Below, piece by piece: positions 46,802-55,174 of a DNA stretch of 64,000 bases. Positions within the stretch are counted from its first letter, which is position 1; each line of letters opens with the position of its first letter. The position numbers and the translations under genes are program-made. The stretch comes from Bordetella trematum (GTDB lineage: Bacteria > Pseudomonadota > Gammaproteobacteria > Burkholderiales > Burkholderiaceae_B). The notes beneath the pieces are model-generated. The model ran no database searches. It had not been told where the DNA came from and saw only the letters and a program-made list of their open reading frames with translations. The stretch covers positions 62,001 through 126,000 of the forward strand of contig NZ_FKBR01000046.1 in assembly GCF_900078335.1 (NCBI RefSeq), written 5' to 3'.

Positions 46802-46851
46802 ACGCATCATGCGTAATTTGCATAAGCCGGGGTTTTACAGGGTTAGTCCCT
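46802..46851. promoter_or_regulatory. Palindromes upstream of the LysR gene
   Basis: ACGCATCATGCGT (46802-46814, perfect 6-bp arms) and AGGGTTAGTCCCT (46839-46851) lie in the LysR/phosphoesterase divergent gap, separated by an AT-rich spacer. They may be autoregulatory LysR sites. Similar sequence words recur near 50182-50263. Confidence 0.4.
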
Positions 46852-46913
46852 AGCGCGCGGCACGGCCGCCCGCTCCGCCCCCCCTGCCCGCCGCAGCCTT
46901 TACACTGACGCCC

Positions 46914-47774
46914 ATGCGCCTACAACTGCTTTCCGACCTCCACCTCGAAGCGGATCCCGATTTCCGCCTCTCGCTCGCCCCCGCCATTGACGTCCTGGTG
47001 CTGGCCGGCGATATCGGCTCCTATCAACGGGGCTCGAAGCTGGCAGGCGAGGATTTCGGTCTGGCGCAGTTCGCGCCGGCAGCGCTGGGCGAGCGCCCGC
47101 CGCGGGTGATCTTCGTGCCCGGCAATCACGAGTTCGACGGGCTGAACCTGGCCGAGGCCACGGCGCGGCTGAAGGCGGTGTGCGCGCAGCTGGACATCCA
47201 CTGGCTGGAGCGCGAAGTGCTGGTGATCGATGGCGTGCGTTTTGTCGGCACGACGCTATGGGCCGACTTCGAAGCGCTGGTCGACCCGCAAGGCAGCCAG
47301 ACGCAGCGTCGCGTGCAGATGGAGAAAGCCTTCCGGGCCGCCAACTTCTACCTGAGCAAGCAGAGCACACTGGACGACCAGGGCCAGCCCATGCTGGCCG
47401 AGGCGCTGCGGGACATGGCGCTACAGTGCCAGACCTGGCTGGCCGAGGCGCTGGCCCAGCCCTTTGACGGCCCCACCGTGGCCATCACGCACTTCGCGCC
47501 CAGCCTGCGCAGCGCCGATCCGCGCTACGGCCTGACGCCCGGCACGGCCGGCTTCTGCAACGCCCTGGATGCCCTGTTGCCGCAGGCCGATCTGTGGCTG
47601 CACGGCCACCTGCACTGCCCCAACGACTATGTGGTCGAGGACGCGGCCAGCGGACGGCGTTGCCGCGTGCTGGCCAACCCCCTGGGCTACGCCCGCAAGG
47701 GCGAACAGGCCGGCTTCCAGCCACAGTGCGTGGTGGAGCTGGCCGTCGCTCAGAGCGCCGCTGCCAGCTGGTAG
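46914..47774 (+). CDS. Calcineurin-like metallophosphoesterase
   Basis: This 286-residue phosphoesterase has all family motifs: SDLHLE at the N-terminus, AGDIGS near residue 33, PGNHEF near 70, THFAPS and the C-terminal GHLH. It is a cytoplasmic dinuclear-metal enzyme of unknown substrate. Its 3' end overlaps the convergent deacylase gene by 25 bases. Confidence 0.9.
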   Translation: MRLQLLSDLHLEADPDFRLSLAPAIDVLVLAGDIGSYQRGSKLAGEDFGLAQFAPAALGERPPRVIFVPGNHEFDGLNLAEATARLKAVCAQLDIHWLEREVLVIDGVRFVGTTLWADFEALVDPQGSQTQRRVQMEKAFRAANFYLSKQSTLDDQGQPMLAEALRDMALQCQTWLAEALAQPFDGPTVAITHFAPSLRSADPRYGLTPGTAGFCNALDALLPQADLWLHGHLHCPNDYVVEDAASGRRCRVLANPLGYARKGEQAGFQPQCVVELAVAQSAAASW

Positions 47775-48748
47775 AGACAGTCGCCGCGCTGGGTCTGGGC
47801 CGGTACGCGCTTGCACAGCACCAGGCCCGCGCCCGGCGAGCGCACCAGGGTCGGTTCGCGCCCCGGGGTTTCCGGATGGTGCAGGCGCGCCACCGGCTGG
47901 CCAGCCTCGATATCGGCGCCCAGCGCCACCAGCGGCTCGAACAGACCCGCTTCGTAGGCATAGACATAGTGGCGCGCCGCCTCGATGCGCAGAAAGCGCA
48001 TGTCCTCGTTATCCACCGGCTCGACCGGCACGCCCTGCAGCGCCTGCACATGGGTCAGGAAATTGAGCACGCCATTCCAGGCGCGTTGCAGCACATCGGG
48101 CGAGACGAAGCCGCCGCCGGCCAGTTCCGAAATGAAGGGCGTGGCCCCCTGGCGCAACGCTGCCCAGGAACTGGCCGCCGGCGTCCCCTTGTCCAGCAGG
48201 CAGGCATGCGGCACGTCGAATTTCTGCATCAGCCCGCGCAGAGCGGTGCGCGCCTCCTCCTCGCCCGGGTCGATCGTCAGCAGGCAACCGCCGTGATACA
48301 GCAGCGAACTGCCTCCCGAATGCAGATCCACCACGTAGCGGCAGCCGGGCATCAGCGTGTGCTCGATGTAATCCGCGATGATCTGCGTCGGCGTGCCCTT
48401 CGGGTTGCCCGGAAACAGGCGGTTGAGGTTGCCGTCATCCAGCGGCGAGACGCGCAGCCCGGCCGAGGCGGCCGGATAGTTCGCCATCGGCAACAGAATC
48501 AACTGGCCGCGCACCTGGGCCGCGTCCAGTTCCCGGATCAGCCGGGAAACGATGATCTGGCCTTCGTACTCGTCGCCATGGTTGCCGGCCATGATCAGGA
48601 TGGTCGGCCCTTCGCCATTGCGGATCGAGGCGATCGGGATGGGGATCCAGCCATAAGCCGAGCGGTGCACCGAATGCGGCAGGCGCAGATAGCCGAATTG
48701 CTTGCCATCCTGGGCAAGGTCGATTTCGCAGAAGATGGGATTTTTCAT
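47750..48748 (-). CDS. DoeB-like N-acyl amino acid deacylase (succinylglutamate desuccinylase/aspartoacylase family), copy 1
   Basis: This 332-residue zinc hydrolase has ligands His57 and Glu60 in GNHGDE and His143 in DLHSGG, followed by a C-terminal beta domain. The closest described relatives in style are N-alpha-acetyl-diaminobutyrate deacetylases (DoeB), which share the pattern KNGEGP...GNHGDEYEG...DLHSGG. It would release a free amino acid from an N-acyl derivative in the cytoplasm. It lies 55 bases downstream of a Bug binding protein. A second, clearly related copy is at 51116. Confidence 0.85.
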   Translation of the reverse strand: MKNPIFCEIDLAQDGKQFGYLRLPHSVHRSAYGWIPIPIASIRNGEGPTILIMAGNHGDEYEGQIIVSRLIRELDAAQVRGQLILLPMANYPAASAGLRVSPLDDGNLNRLFPGNPKGTPTQIIADYIEHTLMPGCRYVVDLHSGGSSLLYHGGCLLTIDPGEEEARTALRGLMQKFDVPHACLLDKGTPAASSWAALRQGATPFISELAGGGFVSPDVLQRAWNGVLNFLTHVQALQGVPVEPVDNEDMRFLRIEAARHYVYAYEAGLFEPLVALGADIEAGQPVARLHHPETPGREPTLVRSPGAGLVLCKRVPAQTQRGDCLYQLAAAL

Positions 48749-48803
48749 GATGAGACGCGCGCGTGGCGCCCGAAGACGCCACGCGGTGTGAGGCAGGGAT
48801 GTA

Positions 48804-49769
48804 TCAGGGAGCGATCTTGCGGGCCTTGATCAGCTCGGCGTTGCGGTCGCCTTCGGCGGCCAGCTGCTTGGCATAGGATTCGCCGCTTTGGGTGCCCGGC
48901 AGCAGGAAATAGCTTTCCAGCAACTGACCGAACTCGGCGCTGTCGACCGCATCGTCGACCATCTTCTGGACGGCCTGACGGGTCTTGTCATCCATATTGG
49001 CCGGCGCGAACACGCCGAAATCGGAACGGTAGTCCATGCCGTCGATGCCCAGCTCGCCCAGCGTCGGCACATCGGGCCAGACTTCCAGACGCTTGGGCTC
49101 CATCACGGCCAGCGGCTTGAAATTGCCGGCGCGCACCTGCGGCAGCAGGCTGGGCGTATTGAGCACCAGCAGCTCGAACACGCCACCCAGGGCGTCCTGC
49201 ATCGCCGGGCCGTCGCCGCGGTAGGGAATGTGCGTGAGTTTCACCCCGGTGCGGGCCTGGAAGTCTTCCATCGCCAGGTGACCGGCCGAGCCCTGACCCG
49301 GCGTACCGAAGCGCACCGAATCCGGGTTCTTGCGGGCGTACTCCAGCGCGCCCTTCAGGTCATTGAAGGGCGCGATCTTGGTCGCCACGATGGCAACCGG
49401 CGAAATGGCCGCACTGCGCACCGCGGTGAAATCGCGCTTGGGATCGTAATTGACGGGGTTCAGATTGGGGCCGATGGTCAATGCGCTGGTCGAGGCCAGC
49501 ATCATGGTCTGGCCATCCGGTTTGGCGCGCGCCACGTTGGCCGCGCCGATGGTGCCGCCCGCGCCGCCAATGTTCTCGACGATGACGACCTTGCCGGACT
49601 GGCTGCGCATCACATCGGCCAGCCGGCGGGCCAGCGAGTCACCCACGCCGCCAGCGCTGTAGGGGACCACCATCTTGATGGTTTCGTCGCGCGCCTGCGC
49701 CACGTTCGACCCGAATGCGACGACCATCGCCGCGCCCAACACTACGGTTTTCTTCAAGACTGACAGCAT
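48804..49769 (-). CDS. Bug/TctC-family periplasmic binding protein
   Basis: This 321-residue exported binding protein has a signal peptide cleaved after AQA near residue 26, then DETIKMVVPYSAGGVGDSLA, the Bug ligand loop, and later GGAGGTIGAANVARAKPDG. No TctA/TctB partners are adjacent. It precedes DoeB-like copy 1 on the same strand, suggesting that it captures an N-acyl amino acid or similar carboxylate. It is preceded by an unusually long 505-base gap. Confidence 0.92.
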   Translation of the reverse strand: MLSVLKKTVVLGAAMVVAFGSNVAQARDETIKMVVPYSAGGVGDSLARRLADVMRSQSGKVVIVENIGGAGGTIGAANVARAKPDGQTMMLASTSALTIGPNLNPVNYDPKRDFTAVRSAAISPVAIVATKIAPFNDLKGALEYARKNPDSVRFGTPGQGSAGHLAMEDFQARTGVKLTHIPYRGDGPAMQDALGGVFELLVLNTPSLLPQVRAGNFKPLAVMEPKRLEVWPDVPTLGELGIDGMDYRSDFGVFAPANMDDKTRQAVQKMVDDAVDSAEFGQLLESYFLLPGTQSGESYAKQLAAEGDRNAELIKARKIAP

Positions 49770-50274
49770 GTATACGATTCCTTAAGGCAGATTGATCAAC
49801 TGCTGACAGCGCCGCGCCTGGCGCGTTGCGCTGTATGGTGAAGCGACTGCGGAGGTGCTGTGTTTCTGCGGTGCCGATTGCTGCCCCGGCACGGCCGTCT
49901 GACGGCCGGCGAGGCGCGGATCGCTGGCTCAGCGCGCTGCGCGCAAGCTGCGTCCCGGAGGCGTTCCGTGCATGTGATGTGTCTCCTGTTCGATTGTTTT
50001 TACCGTTGCACCGGTCTATGCCGGTTGCGGTTGTGTCTCGGTCGGTGGCGACCCCGGCGCCTGGGCGCACTTGCGGGACGCGCAGGCTGGCGGCCCTGAG
50101 GGCCCGACGCCGCAACGCCGATCCTGTTCCGCATTCTTGACCCGCAGCGGCGCCAGCGTAAAGCGAGAAATAATTACCATGTGATGCGGTTTACGCATCA
50201 AGTACCGTTTTTACTAGGGGAAACACGGGTTAGTTGATTCTAAAACCTCCGTATTTACCCTAGGTTTCGAACAT
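49770..50274. other. 505-base intergenic region with two inverted repeats
   Basis: No convincing gene is present. The left part (to about 50140) has normal GC and only short frames without ribosome-binding sites. The right part is AT-rich and holds TGATGCG-GTTTA-CGCATCA (50182-50200, perfect 7-bp arms) and an imperfect inverted repeat with 15-base arms (CTAGGGGAAACACGG, 50214-50228, and CCGTATTTACCCTAG, 50249-50263; 13 of 15 pair). It could be a promoter with a LysR-type site, a long leader, or a small RNA locus. Confidence 0.5.
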
Positions 50275-51027
50275 TCATGCGGCGCCGGTGACCTTGAGCA
50301 CCGTCCCCGACACATAGGAGGCCTGCTGCGATAGCAGCCACAACACGGCTTGCGCCACCTCCTGCGCCTGCGCCACCCGTTGCATGGGCAGGCGGGCGGC
50401 CACGCGCTGCGCGCGCCCCGGCTCGCCCGAACTGGCGTGGATCTCGGTTTCGGTGGTGCCGGGCGACACCACGTTGGCACGTATGCCGCGTGCAGCGAAT
50501 TCGCGCGCCAGGCCCAGGGTGAAAGCCTCGACCGCGCCTTTGGAGCCGGCGTAATGAATGTATTCGTGGGGCGCGCCGGAGGCGGCCGCCAGGGATGACA
50601 GATTGACGATGCTGCCGCGCTGCCCGCCCTCGACCCAGTGGCGCACACAGATCTGGCACAGCGCCATCAGGCCGATGACATTGACCTCCATCACATCGCG
50701 CGCGACGGCCATGTCCAGGTCCAGGAAGGAGCCGATCCGGCTGGTGATGCCGACATTGTTGACCAGGCCCGCCAGCCGGCCCAGCTGCAGGGCGCGCTGC
50801 AGCACCTCGCCGGCACGCGCCGTGTCGCGCGCATCGGCCTGCATGGCCTGCACCCGGCCGGGCAGGTCCGCACAGCGCTGCACCAGCTGCGCGGCGCGCT
50901 CATGGTTGGCGACATAGGTGAACAGCACATCGTAGCCGGCCTGCGCGCACAGCACGACGGTCTCGGCGCCGATGCCGCGCGACCCGCCGGTGATGATGAC
51001 CGTGCCGGGGCGAAGAGGCTGGGACAT
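50275..51027 (-). CDS. Short-chain dehydrogenase/reductase (SDR)
   Basis: This 250-residue classical SDR has the cofactor motif TGGSRGIG near residue 12, NNVG (a variant of NNAG), the catalytic Ser in NLSSLAAASG and Tyr/Lys in YAGSKGA. ATG 51027 is preferred over 51042 because GGAG lies 9 bases upstream. It sits between the two deacylase genes on the same strand but 88 bases from copy 2, so co-transcription is likely. It may oxidise a hydroxy amino acid or carboxylate from this pathway; the substrate is unknown. Confidence 0.87.
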   Translation of the reverse strand: MSQPLRPGTVIITGGSRGIGAETVVLCAQAGYDVLFTYVANHERAAQLVQRCADLPGRVQAMQADARDTARAGEVLQRALQLGRLAGLVNNVGITSRIGSFLDLDMAVARDVMEVNVIGLMALCQICVRHWVEGGQRGSIVNLSSLAAASGAPHEYIHYAGSKGAVEAFTLGLAREFAARGIRANVVSPGTTETEIHASSGEPGRAQRVAARLPMQRVAQAQEVAQAVLWLLSQQASYVSGTVLKVTGAA

Positions 51028-51115
51028 GCGCGAGTGCTCCATGACAGCGGCCTGCCATGACAGCATGGCAGGCACGCAATGGGAAAGCGCTATCTTAGGC
51101 CTTGGCGGCCACGTC

Positions 51116-52123
51116 TCAAAGCAAGGGTTCGGCCAGGTGGAACAGCCCGTCGCCGCGTGCGCACAGCGTCGGAAAGCGCCGGCAGGAAACCACCCCGTCG
51201 CTGCTGAAGTGCAGCGTCAGGGGCTCGGCCAAGGGATCCTCCAGCGCATACAGGCGCACGGCGGGCTGCCCCGCGCGCACCGTCTCGCCAGCCTTGGCCA
51301 AAGGCTCTTGCAAGCCGGCGCAGGGCGCATAGATCGCATGGCGCGGCCCCAGCGAACGCAACAGCCGGGTCGCCGGCGCGGCTTCGCAGTCCAGTTGCGG
51401 TGCGATCCCGTAATGGCGCAGGACGCGGCGCACGCCCTGCTCCGCCGTGCTCAGGCCTTGCGGGTCCAGGGTCGCGCCGCCCCCCAGTTCGGTCGTGAGC
51501 GCCGGAATGCCACGTTGCGAAGCCGCCGCGTACAGCGTGGTGGCGCCACCCCCGCCTGAACCGTTGGTCAGTACGCTGTTGGGCGCGCCGAACACGGTCA
51601 GCAGCTCGCGCAACGCGCCGTCCTGGGCCGGGTCGCTCACGCGCTGGGCCAATGCGGTGTGCGAGTAGTCCAGCGAGCGCCCGCCCGAATGCAGGTCGAT
51701 GACCAGATCGGCCAGCGGGAACAGCACGCTGTGCACATAGTGCGCAATCATCTCGGTGACGCTGCCATTGGCGCGTCCGGGGAACAGGCGGTTGAGATTG
51801 CCCTCGTCGATCGGCGAGACCCGCCGCCCGGCCTGGACCGCCGGATAATTCAGGGCCGGCACGATGATCACGCGCCCGCGCAGCATGGCCGGATCCAGCT
51901 CGCGCGCCAGGCGCCGCAAGGCGATCTGGCCTTCATACTCGTCGCCATGGTTGCCGGCGGTCAGCAGGGCCGTGGGGCCCTCGCCATTGCGCAGACACAC
52001 GATGGGGATCTGCACCATGCCATAGGCCGACAGATCAATGGAATGCGGCACGTGCAGCTGACCGGACTGCTTGCCGTCGCGGTCGAAGTCGATGTGGGTC
52101 CAGATGCGGCTGGTCTCTGTCAT
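51116..52123 (-). CDS. DoeB-like N-acyl amino acid deacylase, copy 2
   Basis: This 335-residue paralogue of the gene at 47750 shares the opening HIDFDRDGKQSGQLHVPHSI, the zinc ligands His59 and Glu62 (GNHGDE) and His145 (DLHSGGRS), and the SPIDEGNLNRLFPGR block. ATG 52123 follows AAGGA. It lies 19 bases after the ATPase gene of an Ehu-like ABC transporter, so import and deacylation are coupled. In ectoine catabolism this position is held by DoeB, but no ectoine hydrolase (DoeA) is present. Free amino acid release from an N-acyl substrate is the expected reaction. Confidence 0.86.
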   Translation of the reverse strand: MTETSRIWTHIDFDRDGKQSGQLHVPHSIDLSAYGMVQIPIVCLRNGEGPTALLTAGNHGDEYEGQIALRRLARELDPAMLRGRVIIVPALNYPAVQAGRRVSPIDEGNLNRLFPGRANGSVTEMIAHYVHSVLFPLADLVIDLHSGGRSLDYSHTALAQRVSDPAQDGALRELLTVFGAPNSVLTNGSGGGGATTLYAAASQRGIPALTTELGGGATLDPQGLSTAEQGVRRVLRHYGIAPQLDCEAAPATRLLRSLGPRHAIYAPCAGLQEPLAKAGETVRAGQPAVRLYALEDPLAEPLTLHFSSDGVVSCRRFPTLCARGDGLFHLAEPLL

Positions 52124-52142
52124 GTTGCGGTCCTTGCGTGTC

Positions 52143-52889
52143 TCAGAGAAGCTGGCTGAGGAATTGCTGGGCGCGCGGGTGGCGCGGCGCGCTGAAGAAG
52201 GTCTGCGGATCGGCCTGCTCGACGACGCGCCCGGCATCCATGAACACCACCCGGTCGGCCACCGTGCGCGCGAAGTTCATTTCGTGCGTCACGCAGATCA
52301 TGGTCATGCCTTCGCTTGCGACGTCCGTCATCACGTCGAGCACTTCCTTGATCATTTCCGGGTCCAGCGCCGAGGTCGGCTCGTCAAACAGCATGACCTT
52401 GGGGTTCATGCAGAGCGCACGCGCGATCGCCACGCGCTGCTGCTGGCCCCCCGACAGCTGGCCGGGATACTTGTCCTGCTGCTCCGGAATGCGCACCCTG
52501 CCCAGGTAGTGGCGCGCGATCTCACGGGCCTTGTCCTGCGACAGACCGCGCGCCTTGCGCAGCGCCAGCGTGCAGTTCTGCAGCACCGTCAAGTGGGGAA
52601 ACAGATTGAAGTGCTGGAACACCATGCCGATGTCGCGCCGCAGCAGGTGCATGCCCGGGGTGCCCTTGCCCACACGCTGCCCATTGACCTCGATGGTGCC
52701 CTGGTCATGGGTTTCAAGCTGGTTGATGCAGCGGATCAGGGTCGACTTGCCCGAGCCCGACGGCCCGCAGATCACCACGCGCTCGCTGGGCTGGACGGTC
52801 AGGTCCACGTCGTGCAGCACCTGGAAGGAGCCATACCATTTCTGCAGGCCGGCGATCTGCACCGCCGGCGTCGTGCTATTGGATTGCAT
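52143..52889 (-). CDS. Polar amino acid ABC transporter ATPase (EhuA-like)
   Basis: This 248-residue ATPase has Walker A GPSGSGKST (42-50), signature LSGGQQQRVAIARAL, Walker B VMLFDEPTSALDPEM and His loop VTHEMNFARTVAD. It is the ATP-binding subunit for the two permeases and binding protein encoded upstream, 20 bases after the nearer permease gene. Starts further upstream would overlap that permease gene, so ATG 52889 is used. Confidence 0.93.
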   Translation of the reverse strand: MQSNSTTPAVQIAGLQKWYGSFQVLHDVDLTVQPSERVVICGPSGSGKSTLIRCINQLETHDQGTIEVNGQRVGKGTPGMHLLRRDIGMVFQHFNLFPHLTVLQNCTLALRKARGLSQDKAREIARHYLGRVRIPEQQDKYPGQLSGGQQQRVAIARALCMNPKVMLFDEPTSALDPEMIKEVLDVMTDVASEGMTMICVTHEMNFARTVADRVVFMDAGRVVEQADPQTFFSAPRHPRAQQFLSQLL

Positions 52890-52909
52890 GTTTCTTTTCC
52901 CTCTTGCGC

Positions 52910-53569
52910 TCAACGCTGATGCGCCAGCTGCAGGCGGCGCTCCATCAGCCGCACCAGATAATTGACGCCCAACGCCAGGATCAGGAAGATGATTCCCACC
53001 GCGACCATGGGTTCGGCATAACGGAACGAATTGGCGCCCACCTCCAGCGCAATGCCCAGCATCTCCGGCACGGCGATCACCGCCAGATAGGGCGTGGCCT
53101 TGAGCGCCGACACGAAGTAGTTGCCCATGGGGGCCGCCACATTGCGCAGCATCTGCGGCAGGATCACCGACACGATCACATCGCGCCGCGTCAGGCCCAG
53201 CGCGCGCCCGGCCTCGAACTGCCCGCTGTCGATGCTGTCGATGCCGCCCTTGAACACCTCGGCCAGGTAGCCGCTGTAATAGATCGACAAGCCAAGGATG
53301 CCGGCGGCCACCGCCGGCAGCGTGACGCCATAGAACGGCAGCACGAAATAGATGAAGTACAGCTGCACCAGCACCGGCGTGGAACGGATCACGTCGATCA
53401 GAAAGCGCATCACGTAGCCGAGCCAGCGGTTGCTGCGCCGCAGGATCTCCAGCACGAAGCCCAGCACCGCCGCGCACAGCGATGCCGCCACGGCGATCCA
53501 GATCGTCATCCCCAGCCCCTGCAGGATCAGCGGCACCACGGAGATCGCGAAGTCGATATCAAATTTCAC
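52910..53569 (-). CDS. Amino acid ABC permease (EhuD-like)
   Basis: This 219-residue inner-membrane permease has about five helices and the coupling loop YYSGYLAEVFKGGIDSIDSGQ. It overlaps the upstream permease gene by 11 bases, giving tightly coupled translation. The partner assignment follows from gene order. Confidence 0.91.
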   Translation of the reverse strand: MKFDIDFAISVVPLILQGLGMTIWIAVAASLCAAVLGFVLEILRRSNRWLGYVMRFLIDVIRSTPVLVQLYFIYFVLPFYGVTLPAVAAGILGLSIYYSGYLAEVFKGGIDSIDSGQFEAGRALGLTRRDVIVSVILPQMLRNVAAPMGNYFVSALKATPYLAVIAVPEMLGIALEVGANSFRYAEPMVAVGIIFLILALGVNYLVRLMERRLQLAHQR

Positions 53570-54218
53570 GGCTGCCTCGATGTTCGATGCGCACGCGGCG
53601 CTCCAGGTAGCGCCCCAGCAACGTGGCCGGATAACACACGATGAGATAGGCCAGCATCAATGCCGAGTACACCCCGACCGGGTTGTATTGCGTGTCGGCG
53701 ATCTGCTTGGCGCGAAACGTCATGTCGGTCAGCGTGATCAGCGACACGATGGCCGTGCCCTTGACCAGCTGAATGAACTGGTTGACGAAGGTCGGCATCA
53801 TGGCCGAGACCACCTGGGGCAGTTCGATGAACCACAGGATCTGCAGGCGATGCAGGCCCAGCGCCCGCCCGGCCTCGACCTGGCCCTGGTTGAGCGACTG
53901 CAGCGCCGCGCGCACCGCCTGGCTGCCATAGCCGCCGATGTTCAGGCCCAGGGCCATGCCGCCCACCGTGATGCTGGACAGGCGTATACCGAAGCTGGGC
54001 AGCGCGTAATACAGCACGAACAGCAGGATCAGCACCGGCGAACTGCGCCAGAATTCGATCACGCTGGTCACCGCCAGGCGCGCCGCGCCATGGGTGAAAT
54101 GCTGCAGCACGCCCATCACCAGGGCGAAAGGCACGGCCCAGAGCATGCCGTAGAAGGTCACGAGCGCCGTGACCTCCAGGCCCTCCAGGATGCCGGCAAG
54201 GATAGTGAAGCTTTCCAT
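53559..54218 (-). CDS. Amino acid ABC permease (EhuC-like)
   Basis: This 219-residue permease has the coupling loop NIGGYGSQAVRAALQSLNQGQ and hydrophobic helices typical of the polar amino acid family. It lies 14 bases after the binding-protein gene. Together with the second permease it forms the membrane channel. Confidence 0.91.
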   Translation of the reverse strand: MESFTILAGILEGLEVTALVTFYGMLWAVPFALVMGVLQHFTHGAARLAVTSVIEFWRSSPVLILLFVLYYALPSFGIRLSSITVGGMALGLNIGGYGSQAVRAALQSLNQGQVEAGRALGLHRLQILWFIELPQVVSAMMPTFVNQFIQLVKGTAIVSLITLTDMTFRAKQIADTQYNPVGVYSALMLAYLIVCYPATLLGRYLERRVRIEHRGSREI

Positions 54219-54232
54219 GGCCCGGCCGGTCT

Positions 54233-55105
54233 TCAGAACTCGCCGGCGCAGACCTTGGCCGTCGTCACGACGTCGTCGACCTTGTCTTCGTCGGTGAAAC
54301 CGTACTTGTTGCGCAAGGCATCGACGACGCCTTCGGCCTTGAGCGCCTTGAGCTCCTGGTTGTAGGCGTCGCGCAGGCGCGTGTCATCGGCACGAAAGGC
54401 GATAGCGGTGTACATCATCGACGGCACGCCATTGCGCACCAAGCCCGTGAACGGAGTGGCGCGCTCCACGCCCTGCAGCTTGGGATCCTGCAGCAGGCCG
54501 GCCACGCTGGCCGCCGACAGCGTGGCCGCATCCACGCGATTGGCCAGAATGGCCGACAGCATGGCCTGGGCATCGCCCAGATAGGTCAGCTGCGCCGGGG
54601 CCACGCCCGCATCCAGGGCGTTCTTGGAGTTGAGCGTGCCGCGCCCGCCGGTCAGCCGGACCTTCGGATTGGCCTTGATATCGGCATAGCTGTGGAGGTT
54701 CAGCGGATTGCCCTTCTTGACGATCAGGCTGTCGCCCACCGCCAGATCCGGCTCGCTGAAAATCACCACCTTGCAGCGCTCGGGCGTGATGGCGATGCCC
54801 GAAGCCACCATGTCGAAGCGCTCGGCGCCCAGGCCCGGGATCAACGCCCCGAACTCGGTGATCACGAAGTCCACCTGGTTGACCCCCAGGCGCGCGAAGG
54901 CCGCACGGATGAGATCCGGATGGAAACCGGCCGCCTGGCCATCCTCGGCCCGAAAGCCCCAGGGCTGGCGATTGTGCACGCCGATGGTGACCTTCTTTTC
55001 TTTGATGATGGTGTCCAGGGTATCGGCCTGCGCGACAGGCAGGGCCGCGCCCAGGGCCAGCGCCACGGTCAGCCCGGCGGCGCGCTTCAGGAGCTGCATT
55101 GTCAT
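54233..55105 (-). CDS. Ectoine-type (EhuB-like) periplasmic binding protein
   Basis: This 290-residue exported binding protein has a signal peptide cleaved after AQA near residue 27. The sequence has the EhuB style, notably TEFGALIPGLGAERFDMVAS and SGIAITPERCKVVIFSEPDL. EhuB proteins bind ectoine and hydroxyectoine, but relatives bind other cyclic or zwitterionic amino acids. With no ectoine-degrading enzymes other than DoeB-like deacylases nearby, the ligand is open. It is the second gene of the operon after the C-S lyase-like gene. Confidence 0.85.
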   Translation of the reverse strand: MTMQLLKRAAGLTVALALGAALPVAQADTLDTIIKEKKVTIGVHNRQPWGFRAEDGQAAGFHPDLIRAAFARLGVNQVDFVITEFGALIPGLGAERFDMVASGIAITPERCKVVIFSEPDLAVGDSLIVKKGNPLNLHSYADIKANPKVRLTGGRGTLNSKNALDAGVAPAQLTYLGDAQAMLSAILANRVDAATLSAASVAGLLQDPKLQGVERATPFTGLVRNGVPSMMYTAIAFRADDTRLRDAYNQELKALKAEGVVDALRNKYGFTDEDKVDDVVTTAKVCAGEF

Positions 55106-55174
55106 GGTGTTTTCCTCTTGCTATGTCGTTGTGCACGGCCGCCTGCGGCGGCCATGGGTACTGCGGAAAAGCGA

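Noticed and set aside
49826-50140. Plus- and minus-strand frames of about 100-150 codons in the 505-base gap
   Set aside because: Arg-rich compositional frames with no start signals or domains; they mirror GC bias.
52890-53477. Extending the EhuA-like ATPase upstream to a 444-residue protein
   Set aside because: The extension overlaps the permease gene in another frame and has no permease-like or other domain; the ATPase domain starts at ATG 52889.
51116-55105. Naming the Ehu-like cluster as an ectoine uptake and degradation operon
   Set aside because: No ectoine hydrolase, diaminobutyrate transaminase or aspartate-semialdehyde dehydrogenase of the doe pathway is present, so the name would claim more than the sequence shows.
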